Below, one piece after another: positions 36,094 to 46,826 of a DNA stretch of 64,000 nt (positions are counted from its first letter, which is position 1; every line of letters starts with the position of its first letter). Both the position numbers and the translations under genes were made by a program. Source of the DNA: Scytalidium lignicola (taxonomy: Eukaryota; Ascomycota; Leotiomycetes); the NCBI GenBank assembly GCA_002812745.2, contig NCSJ02000158.1:32217-96216 (forward strand), written 5' to 3'. The notes under the pieces are model-generated. The model was not told the origin of the DNA. It ran no database searches and worked only from the letters and a program-made list of their open reading frames with translations.

Positions 36094-39000
36094 CGATCTA
36101 TTACCGGCACATATATTCTCACCACATTTTATTCTAATGCGCGTTCCTCAAGATTGTGGAATTGAGAAGGTATAAGGCGTTAGAGAATAGGTAATATTTC
36201 TATTTTCACGGCGTAGAGGAAGGTTTAATGGTTGCTCAATCATTTGGAACATGCAGTCTGGGCTTCGGTGTGTAAAATAAATTTTGATACAGCCGATTCA
36301 TATGCTTCAAATCGTAAGGGTGTACGTGAAGCATTAATTCATTGACCCGATATTTCTTCATAGTATTGCTTCTAGAAGCACCACACGGAAAATCTTTGGC
36401 TCCGACCCCGGTTGCCTGTGACCTTGTCCATTCCCGCTCCTATTCTCATCAACCAGAACTTCACCTTTTTTTTTGTAAGTATATCATTGCTATTTTCTAT
36501 TATACTTTACTTCTTTGGTTCTTTTGTGTGTTTCCTGGTCTTTATCCACATTTCTTGTCAGTGGTGTTAAACTAGAGGTACAACTTTTATTTTCGTGTTA
36601 CTATTTACTTCTAGTTCGAGAGCCATGGCAGTTTTCGTATTTGGAAACGACCATGAGCACTCTCCGCAGTACTACAGAGGTGATCCACAAAGATCGCGAG
36701 TATTTCTATCGCATTTTCTAGGGACCTGGTACAACCTAATTCACGTTATTATACAATGTGTCACTAATGCGTCTATCCTTGTAAGACGTCGTTGGATAAC
36801 CGGGCCGGGTAAGCTCTGGCGCTTTGGAGAAGTCTCAGCCTTCTTGTGACACCGTTCTCCTAATACAACAGAATTGGACATCGTTACGTTACAGTTGGCA
36901 TCTATTACTTGATAAAGGCCAATTATGTCATCGGATGACTTTTTCAATCAGATCTACGGGGAGGTGCGTGTCTTTATGGAACCAGCTATATCTACCATTG
37001 AGGGCTTTTTTCTGAACAATGATTACCAGGTTCATCAACTTTGGTTTTATTATATCTGCCGGTCTTAAGCTGCATTATATTCGAGCATTAAAAAATGAGT
37101 GATATCGGAAATATGGGCCACGGATTGCATAGCTATCCTTTTATGCGGTATTAGTCGTATACGCGTCCTTGGTTTGGGGCGGTGGTCCTTATCACAAATT
37201 TTATAGCTACTTCATCGGATATTGATCTTCGGATTATACAAAGTTCGTATGTCACACCGCTACCAAACAAGAAGCTAAGCCAAGTTCTCAACCTCTTGGT
37301 GGATACCAACATGTGCCTACAGCGTAACAGATTTCCCGTTGAGGATGACGCCCACTTACAAGAGTTCAGAGGTTCAAACACCGATCATTAAGACGGGATT
37401 TGACGAGGGATATGTGGTGTTGCTCANTTTTTTTGTTTGATCCAGTGCTGGCAGGCTCCTATAAGCTATGAGAACTTCTCTATACAAAGTCATAACCAGT
37501 TTTCAGAAGTTAACTCGGGTTTCTATTATTGATCTGGGTTTCTCTAGGGAGATCTAGAATATTTGAGAAGAAGCACTTTTTCCGCCTGCCATAGGCACAA
37601 GGATTTCCTGAACACCTCCAAATGCTAGAACACCTTCACACCCCAATGCTTGAATCACAATTTAACATAAAGGAAAGTTGTCTGATCATCCTATTGGTAC
37701 AAAAAAAAACTGAAAATTCACGTCAGCCAATCAAAGTCAGATCAAGGGACTTGGGGTATGTACCAGTTCACCTAGCACGGGGTACCACAATAACTGCAAG
37801 CTCTTCCAGGGATGACCCAGACCTCCTGTCCTCGAGCAGCACATGTAGGACATCGCACTCCAGGCATCTGAATTTCGAGTCAGTCTTCAAGAGGTTTGGC
37901 TCTCTAGCTATTGGCTCGCTATTGGCCTGCGAGATATTCTGTGGAAAGGTACAATTTCCTTACCGGAACTGTAGTGAAGTCTGAATGAACATGGAGAGAA
38001 AATCTGCACGGTGACGTCAAGACTCCAAGGAGCTCATAACTCGAACCAGAGCATGTTTGTGAGGGAAGAGCGTGATCAGAGTGCATTGAGGCTGTGGGAT
38101 TAATCCAATACCTCCTTGCTAGGAATGATATATGGTGCCGTATATATAATGCTTCTGTGAACTTTGGCAATACTACAAGACTCCGTCGATCGATGAGACT
38201 TTGAGTGGAAGCGGCGCCTTTATATCTTGAACAAGAGTTGTGGCAAGACAAGCATCCCATGGCCGTAAGAAAGGAGGTGGAGGCGTACGACGGCAGAAGC
38301 TTCAAAAGAAAAGCTCAGCTGATTCTCTGCGGTTTGATGCACAACCGTGTTACACTTGGTATCTTCCACGCTGCTTGGGTCCTCCTTGGGGGGAGCCGGG
38401 AAGTCGACATTCAAGTCCTCGACCGAAGGGTGATACTTGGGAGGCAAGACCCAAAAGCAAAGCCCAAAGGCCTTAGTGGCTTGATAGCTCACCCGCTGTC
38501 GGTGATGGCAGAGTTGAATAATCACCCAAGTGGTCGGCTTGTAATGTGCAAGGGAAGCTAATTCAGCTGCTAATGGTTTGAGGAGACCTTGCGAGCTAAT
38601 GGCGGGAGCGGACGTAGCTAACCGGACTCACTCTGCGCTCTCCACCAGGAAATCTTATCAACTTCAGAATTCGGACACTCAGGATCAACAAACCGCGAGA
38701 ATGTTATATAGAACACTAGCACGCCATCAGTCCGGATTTCAGGCGGCAGATGGCCAGGAAGATGAACGTCAGAGCGTCATCTCAGGCGGGCACTTAGCAG
38801 CTCCAAATTACGGTTACTCGAAATACTGCACGCATANTTTTTTTTCGATACCGGCTCATAGCTCCCACCTAATCCCACATTTTGAGATGCCCGTACTCCA
38901 TACGTGGAAGCGATTTGATCCTGGGCTCTTGGAATACGTAGCATGGTGCATTAGTCCATGCTGGGTCTCCAGCATCGCCGTATCTGGCAAGCATGGAAGA

Positions 39001-42000
39001 AGCAGAACTACGTCCACATTTCCAGAATGGCACTTGCGTGTACTCCCTTTGAAACATTCACCAATTCCCTGTGGACAGTCAGCCAAAAGGACGTAAGTTG
39101 CAGCTGGGGGGTCTATGCTTAGGGCGCTCTGTCCACCTTCGATGTCTCTCCCAGAAGGGAAGATGGGTCCTGATCAGCACCCGGACAGGCAGAGCGATTG
39201 GAGGAACCGCCGCTCTGGAACTCTAGTAGGGGAGCCACCTAATACACTAACATCGGCCAAGAACATCCTTCAGCAGGGGCCACCGAGCCGGGTATTGGGT
39301 GCACGAGCTGCACGAGAGGGGTTGGGAGCATGAGGACTCACACTCTCCACTATTTCGGGTCCAGCGTCTATGTCCCCGATTGCATTTGCTGAATAGGATA
39401 TTTTATTTAGCAATTGCACGTCTGCTCCATCGCCGAGCATAGGGGTAGTCCCGCCGACCTAAAACCCCCGTACGACTCGTAGGGACCTCGGCTAGGGAGG
39501 TTCAAAGATAGATTGGAGATCCGACTCGCCAACGAGAGCCAGCTTTAATTAACTTCGTCCCAGATGCAACCACAAGCTTGGTTGCAACCACATTATTGTA
39601 GCAAAGTCGAATTGTGACTGCCGGGCAGCGGCTTCTTCCTTCGATGGGCTCTTAATCCTTGAGCTGGCTAGCATCGTCGCCATAGTATTGCCGAGCAGCA
39701 TTAAGCGCTGGCTCTCAGTTTGACGCTGGGTGAAACAGGAACTTTCGGTCGGAAGGTAATTAAGGTCATGATGCAGATCATTGACCCCAGGAAAGGCAGC
39801 AAGGCCCATGATGTTCTGTGGCTGAGACACTAGTTGTGATAAGGCTCTACTCGAGCACGTCGAGCTACAGTACAGTATGCTATGCACAAGCTGCCTTTTG
39901 CCTCTCGTGTGAGAAATTAGAAGCCACGTTTTGGTTGCCTTCAAAAGCTTATGAGGAGATGCACGCCTCGAGGGGTAATGGAGATCAGCGTGCAAGTAAC
40001 CAATCATCCAACAACCTAACCACCCCCGCCGAGCTTTGAGAAGTTATCCTAAAGAAAGACTGCTCTTCGCAAGTGCCGATCGCGTCTTTGACAAACCACT
40101 CCCTCTGCAATCGCTCCTTGCCGCTAGATTTTGTCCTAAGACAACCACTGGTCACTACCGATAGGATGCTTCCTTCTGCAAGCAATTACGTTTGATCTAA
40201 CTCAGGTTACACAAAGTGGCCACAGTAATGCAATGTACATCCACCGTCCACTATTCCATATGTTCTAGAGGTATGACTTCCAAGACAAACGCGGTACCTA
40301 CCTCCGTACCTTGCAAAGAAGTCAGAAGTCTCACATAATTATAGCTATCCAGAGTGGTTCGCGGAACCAGGTCCCCCGGCCTTCCAAAGGTACTTTTTGG
40401 CGAAAACCCAGTTATATGCAGGATCGCCTGGGCTGGTCACAAGAAGAACGAATCCACGGAGGAGAGGGTGTCGTGGTACTTCTGCAGGGAGGCCGGTCCA
40501 TCCATTCACAGCCCAATCTTTTAAGCACCGGCACCTACACTATTGGTAACCCGGCATCACTTGGGGCTGATTACGCCACTTATGCGACCCGGATGATCCG
40601 AATCCATGACACCAAACCAAAAAAAATAGGCCCCGAGGTGGCCCAGGCCCGCTACACAGTATGCATTTGTTGTCAAAGGAAGTCCTGAGTCTACCTTGCA
40701 TGAGTGCTACCCTTGAGGGCAACCCGTACCCCATGACTGGAAGATCTAAGATCTACAGTACTTCATGCTGTACGGCGCTGGGGGATCTCATGGGGACCCT
40801 CAAAGCAACACAGCACGTATGTGGAATCGGCATCCTGAGCGCAGTACTAACCAAAAACCATGGCCGATCCTTTGCTCTGAAGTGGACTTCCACGTGGCTA
40901 AACGTGCTCAAGCGCTCTTTGAGGAAAACGGCCCATTTCGTCCTCGACTTTGTGTGTTTGTCTTGTTCACTCGCAAATATATCTCAATACGTCAATGCTA
41001 TCACTGTATCTATATCCATTAGGAAATACATACACCACGGGAATAGTTTCCATCCCTTTGACCGAAAAAACCAAAATAAGCGACACGGTCGCAAACATCA
41101 CAACATAAAAATTATTGGTACATGATGAGACCTAGAGACTAGGGACTCGCCTCGTGAGTCGTGTGTGTGTGGAGAGAGAGTGGAGAATAAACAAACTCTA
41201 AATTTCCGTAACCGCCCTGGGCGAGTTTGCTATGACGATCATTGGGTCGCACCCGCATCCACCAAACATTTTGAGATCATTCTAAAGCCAATCAATTAGC
41301 AAGATATGTAATTCTTTCTATGAGAAAGATGTAAGTACAATGCAGTGCACCATCAAAGCGTCCAAAGTTCACAATTACTCTCAATTGTCTCATTACTCCT
41401 TAAAGTTTGTAGTATCTTTCTTTGTATGATATTCGCCTCACACGTCATAGACTTATCACATGTTTGGCGTTTTCTTTGTCTTTAAAACCTACTTGCCACA
41501 AGGGTATCCTAACCTTTGTTATCTTCATTTCCGTTCTTTTACCAAGCACTTGAACTTAGTCAATCCTTGATATTCTAATATGTATTAACATCTCAAAAAG
41601 GCTGCCTAATAAAGGTAATCATCCAGACCTTTGGAAAAGAAGACTACATTTGAGCTTTTCAACATTTTAAACGTAGTTAAAAGAGTTAAGTTTTGTCAAG
41701 TGAGCTTATTTCTTCTTCTTCTTCTTCTTCTTTTTCTTCTTTGTTTTTGCCATTTCAGCCATGTTTTAAAACTCGTGCATTAGTGCATTGCTGCAGCTTT
41801 CGTCTATTACACGGACATTATCATTAGCTTGGGTAGTTTGGTATCTTCCTTAATTAGAAAAAGAAAATTCTAGCTCATTTTGTGTTTCCATGCGTTTATG
41901 CGTGCGGTTTCGGAAGTTTACTCTGTGGTCTCATTTGAAAAGTTTCATCTGATGAGGATTATATTGTCTTTGCTGCAATCAATCCTAGTGGTACTAACTA

Positions 42001-42939
42001 GTTAAACCATGTTTCCCTCGTGTTTGTATCATCACACTATTGAGCGTGCATTAACTTTACTATTATTTTAGATTTAAGTTGAAAGCTAAATATACTTTTG
42101 ATTAAGTAACCAGGTAAGCCTCTACTGTATTAAACTGGATTGCCTCCAACAAGGTTACTGATTTGTCAGCCTTCTTGATTCAAAGGGTTACTATTACAAC
42201 TCTTGGTATCTTATCAGTAAACGTTGAGAAAGCTTTGCAGTAGCAGTGACTTCTGTTTATACATTCACTCTTTCTTTCACACGACCTTTATCTTTAATAA
42301 GTTTGACAGATTTCTCTTCTTGTTTTTCAGCATACAGCTCACACTTTACATAGAGATAAGTGCATCTCTCTTCGTCTGATAAGATTAAGATATCTTGTTC
42401 AGCAAAGATAGTTATCTTCAGATCTTCTAATAATGTTTTGTGCTGTATGGACTCAACCTGGTTCTGTGCAGGATCCATGGATGCTGCGATACCCCGGAGG
42501 CTTCAAGATTTAACCACCATTACCTATAGTCTTCTCAGCGTTTCTCTCACCAAATTCAAACATGGTGTACTCATCCTAGATCTTCTCAAGGATAAAATAC
42601 GGACCACCAAGATGTTTCCTCAGAGACGGCAAACTTCTTGAATGTGCTAGACTGGCTGCACTGGCCTCGTAATGCGAGTGATTAAGGAGTACAAAGCCTG
42701 TTGAAGATATAGACTCGTATGAGAAGATCATGTCCCCATATTTAATTAGGGTATCCTGGATTACTAAAACTAGAGATGGTCACTTAATGTACTATAGTTG
42801 AAGAGTCATGTTTGATTCGAGGTGTATAAGTGACGATTGCTGTTAACTGAGAGATCAAATCTAAGATGGAGTTTTAAATCATTTAACCGTTGTTCATCTA
42901 AATCACCATAACAATTATATACTAGCAGAGTTAGCCACA
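36094..42939. other. Long gene-poor region
   Basis: Almost 7 kb without a recognisable gene. Frames up to 172 codons occur (for example 38578-39096 plus, which contains an N at 38837), often overlapping on both strands, as expected from mid-GC noncoding DNA. A 73-codon minus frame at 42257-42478 (MDPAQNQVESIQHKTLLEDL) lies beside the retroelement debris and could be retroelement-derived, but I cannot place it. A (TTC)n tract lies at about 41708-41743. Ns at 37427 and 38837. Confidence 0.45.
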
Positions 42940-43499
42940 GAGATTCTACTCTAAAATCCGCACCCGTTAAGGGCAACACAAAAGCTTGCACTTGCAAGAC
43001 TCCATATAAATACCTTCTTCACAACTACATTCACAGTTTGAGGCATCGTGGTGGGGTTCCCGGGAGGATTATTTCTTTTGACATTGATCGATTGATCGAT
43101 CGTGAGGTGTTTGGGGATTTACTGTGGGCATTGGGGGAGACAATAATTTTTTACAAAAACCTAATATCTCATTTGTTACACTGGCTCTTCTTGCCTTCTA
43201 CAACTCTACTGCAAAGCAGTCTCTGACTACTTGGGTTGTACGATCACAACCTCTCACTCCTGCGAGCAAAACCTGAGAGCTACCCTCTATACTCCACCTG
43301 GTAGCCCATCCCAACCGGCCGGGAAGGTTCACAATCAACAGGCCGTTTTTGGCCATACTTTCTGTAAGAAATGATTTCTGAGGTCGTCTTTTATATAATT
43401 CCCTAGCTTAACACGTCCCCCCATACCCTTCGGGAGGTCTCAGGGCAGCAGGTTCCACCTGCTACCCGCCGGACGTAAATAAATATCTTCATCATCATC
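42940..43499 (+). mobile_element. 560-bp insertion with 19-bp target duplication, probable truncated non-LTR retrotransposon
   Basis: The 19-mer ACTAGCAGAGTTAGCCACA occurs perfectly at 42921-42939 and again at 43500-43518. The DNA between them ends in a short (ATC)n tail, TCTTCATCATCATC, directly before the second copy. A long direct duplication plus a simple-repeat 3' tail is the mark of target-primed reverse transcription (LINE-type). No reverse transcriptase frame is present, so this would be a 5'-truncated copy holding mainly 3' UTR, or a SINE-like element. Orientation is inferred from the tail. Confidence 0.65.
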
Positions 43500-43518
43500 A
43501 CTAGCAGAGTTAGCCACA

Positions 43519-44123
43519 ACTATAACTAAAGAGAAAATTCACACAGTTATAGCAATCGGAGAGAGATACAAACACGAAAGATACTCCAAACTCAGCAATC
43601 ATCTTATTTTTATGAAGTGAGAAAGTTGAACTCGAAAAGAAACTCCATATCCTTACAAATATCGGCCTTTCAAACCATCATACAACTTTAAGTACTTTCA
43701 TTACCTCTCGACAACCTTCACCAAAGCACCTTCAATACTCCACGAACCACCAAGCTTTAGAACAAGTAATCTGTACACCAGTAAAGCCACTCCTCCGCCC
43801 ACTTTTGCCGCGGTTCAGGATCCGAAGTGACTTTTGCTTGTGTCCTATGCTGCTCTCCACGGTCCCATACCGAGGATATGATAAATAATCCAGGACCTAC
43901 CTCAGCGTCATCCCTGGCGCCCTTCTCGTTAGTGGGTGTTGAACCGTTATGTCCCTCTGCTACACTCCTCCATGGCGTCGTAATCGACCACCTTTGGCCG
44001 TACGCTGAATAGCTAGAGTAAACGCTCTGGCCTAGGCCTCATTAACTCCTACAACGAGTGTGTAACTTGTAGCGTCTACATCTCTATTAGAGTTCGACTG
44101 CTTCACAGTTTTACAGGTCTACA
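43519..44123 (-). repeat. Putative 3' LTR region of the copia remnant
   Basis: On the minus strand it starts TGTAGACCTGTAAAACTG directly after the polypurine tract. The 19-bp duplicated sequence at its far end suggests that the LTR was split by the 560-bp insertion and may continue to the left of 42921. The LTR end was not located because no second LTR is available for comparison. Confidence 0.45.
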
Positions 44124-45170
44124 TCTCCCCCAGAAGAGGAGGTTCGAACACTGTATTGTATTGCAGTACAAGAGTGCCTCTGGCATTCCCTGATAGCCAT
44201 CGCTATCTCTCTGCAGTGTAAGTCTAACCTACACTTGTTAGAAATCTCTAATTCTGAGTGTTTGAAGGTGTTTGCAGAACAGGTTGACTAACAGCTGTTT
44301 TGTGAGAATATCTGTTAGCTGTTCAGTCCTAGGAATGTACTCGACCAGTAATCTATTAGCTTTTACCATATCAGATCGAACGTAGTTAAACCGTTGCCTT
44401 CTTGTGATATTTGTTATTGTGTATAAGTTCTATAACTTTTATATTGTTGACATAAAGGGTTGGTGAGTAGCTATAAGTCTCTTCTAGGTCTATATTCAGT
44501 TTTTCTAGCCATGCCACTTTCTTCCAAGCCTCACTTACAGATATGAATTCCACTTCCATAGAACTTAAAGCAGTGGATTTCTGGCGTTGTGCTACCCATT
44601 GAATAACTCTTTTAGCTTTGGTAGCTGTCCAACCGTTAATGACTTCTTATCACCTTCTGTTCCCAATAAAACGTCATTGTACAAGGTATAAAGGTTAAGA
44701 TCTCGTGAATTAGATTTACTATATTGTATTCCTTGTGTGAGTATCCTTTTAAGATATTAAAGCACTTGCTTTGCAAGTTGAAGGTGCAGTACATAAAAGT
44801 CATTCATATGTCTGACCAGTTGACTGATAGCATAGCTAATATCAGGACGTGTACAATTCAACAGGTAAATGAGCGTTCTAACAAGTTGTTAGTACAGCTT
44901 TAGCTGTAGTGATTCGAGCAATTAGTAGTGGTTATCGTTAGTTACAATCTCCGGGTCAAATTCCGTATTTCGAGATAAAACTGTCCTTGCAGGCATAAAC
45001 AGCTTAATTAGGTTACAATCCGTCATCTTGAATCGTTCTAGTAGCTTACTGGTGTACAGCGTCTGATGGAGGTGTAAATCCTTTGCTTTGCGATCGCGTT
45101 TCCATGATCGGAGATGGAGAATATGGGAGAGACGCCACTTCATCCTGCATCCATGGTAGAACTTTCCTTT
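44124..45170 (-). mobile_element. Decayed Ty1/copia retrotransposon, 3' part of pol
   Basis: On the minus strand, fragments of a copia polyprotein follow each other in the right order but with stops and frame changes. First is the end of the reverse transcriptase (LHLHQTLYTSKLLERFKM, about 45080-45020). Then the linker block NCTRPDISYAISQLVRHMND with a following LAKQVL and YLKRILTQGIQYS (about 44870-44730). Then the RNase H region RQKSTALSSMEVEFISVSEA and AWKKVAWLEKLN (about 44600-44510), ending with YIPRTEQLTDILTKQLL near 44310. Downstream, a purine tract GGGGGAGA is followed by TGTAGACC at 44123, as expected for the start of a 3' LTR. Gag, integrase and the 5' LTR are not visible. The copy cannot be active. 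Confidence 0.85.
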
Positions 45171-46826
45171 CTTGGTTTCACAAATGACCCAGTATTTCTA
45201 AAGGGATCCTGGAAAGGGAACACGAGTGTGCATATACTACTATGCAGTACCAGTGCAGTACAAGTAATCATCGAATTTGAACAAGAGAACTAATAGATTG
45301 GTTGGCGCTCCCCCTCCCCACCTTGGAAGGATCGCGTCTCAATCACGTGGCGCCATAATATTGCATAAGTCCCCGCCAGACTATCTAACTCTCGGAATGC
45401 GATGGAACCCAAGGGATGCGTGATTAATTAATAAAGCCAAAGCCGGTTGTTTCGAGAATCTCGAAGGATAAACAAACCTCATTCCGCCATTGCCGATTTC
45501 TAAGCCGTGCTGGTATGGAGGGTATGTACGTACCAAAAGGATGTGGTTACTTTGTAAACTTTGTAGAGTAGGAGGTCGGGAAGTTGCAAGAGACAGGAAG
45601 TTGAGGTACGGAGGACCAAGAAAGAGCTTACGAAATACAACATGTGATTTCGAGGGTCTCATGGGGATTCGGGTATGGGAAAGTCAGCTCACGGTGCACC
45701 ATCCGACTCCCCGACAGCTGCCTTCATTCGCCTACGAATATGCGATACCGGATGTTTTCTTTCCATCAAATGTTTTGGTTGTCAAAACAAAGTCACATTT
45801 CTGAGGCTTGAGAAGATGGTAAGCCACGGGATTATCAGGGAGTGCCTTTTGCTTTCCTTTCTTAATGCAGTAAAGAAAGTCAGTGGGATGTCTCGTCGTA
45901 TGACCAGCAAATAGTGCTTCGTATTTTCTCGTGGTCGATGTGCATCTGTACCTTTTTTTGGCCCCATCAGAGGGTCAATCGACACCTCTTTCCTTTCGAT
46001 AGTGCCCGGCTGGTCCCTGAGAGCCCGCGGCGGGCACAAATGTCTTGGAGCGCAGCGAGTTCCGCCTCCGAGGGACTCTTGTCAACGGACTCACGGCGGA
46101 CACCCTACTACTGCATTGACTGCAGCCAACTAGGGCCGAGGCACGCCGGTGATTGGGAGGAATTGGGCAAAGGACTTGCTCTTTTGTCACCTGGGCGGTG
46201 CGCATGGCAAGCTGCAGGGCATGTCGAACTGACAGAACTGACAGAAGTGCCAGAAGTGCCAGAAGTGCCAGAAGTGTCAGAATTGCGCATTTTTGCACCC
46301 TGGCAGGCTGTGGACTGTGGACAGACGGGTACCGATCCCCTACACAAGCACAGCATCGAGTTTTCTGACGGGCCCCTCGGATCGGCTGGATTGGCGAGTA
46401 AGGGGACATTGTTAGTGAGCTACTGTAGAACCGAGAGCGCGCCAGAACATGCCACTCCCTTCATCCCTCTCTCCCAATGTCTGGCGGGGCAGGGGTTACC
46501 CCTCCTACGTCATCGACCAAATATTTCTACGAGGCTGTCATCGAGCCTGCGTGCTTTGGGGGAAGCCCCGATACCCCTTCTGCCAGCCTACCCCTTCACG
46601 CCCTCGACTTCACGCGAACAGTCTCGTTGTTTCCATCCGGTGGAGCTGCCGGTGCACGATATAATTGCCCTCTTTTTATTTTGGCTTTTGCTGAAGAACA
46701 TCGGACGTTTACTATTTCGGTACCTGGCCTTGTTGATGATGTGCATCGGTGAATCCGCGAGGCGAGCAACCAGTTTTGGATCCTTCCTACCGCGCATCAC
46801 CTCTATTGGAGAACCTCACAATTGGC
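45171..46826. other. Intergenic, promoter space of the Zn2Cys6 gene
   Basis: No gene seen; GC rises towards the right. Frames of up to about 300 codons around 45.9-46.8 kb overlap on both strands and mainly reflect GC content and a short tandem repeat. Confidence 0.45.
46226..46279. repeat. 9-bp tandem repeat x6 upstream of the Zn2Cys6 gene
   Basis: Two copies of GAACTGACA followed by three of GAAGTGCCA and one GAAGTGTCA, head to tail. It lies about 550 bp before the regulator's start codon, within its promoter or 5' UTR. Confidence 0.9.

Noticed and set aside
38578..39096. 172-codon plus frame
   Set aside because: It contains an N beside a T run, overlaps frames on the other strand and resembles no family; likely chance.
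39549..41125. Several 120-150 codon frames on both strands
   Set aside because: Mutually overlapping, no motifs, no joinable splice sites.
42257..42478. 73-codon minus frame near retroelement debris, possible gag
   Set aside because: No zinc knuckle or other gag motif is seen, and it lies on the wrong side to belong to the copia pol remnant.
44140..44170. GGTTCGAACAC resembling a tRNA B box
   Set aside because: No matching acceptor stem, anticodon arm or A box around it; no tRNA gene was found anywhere by eye.
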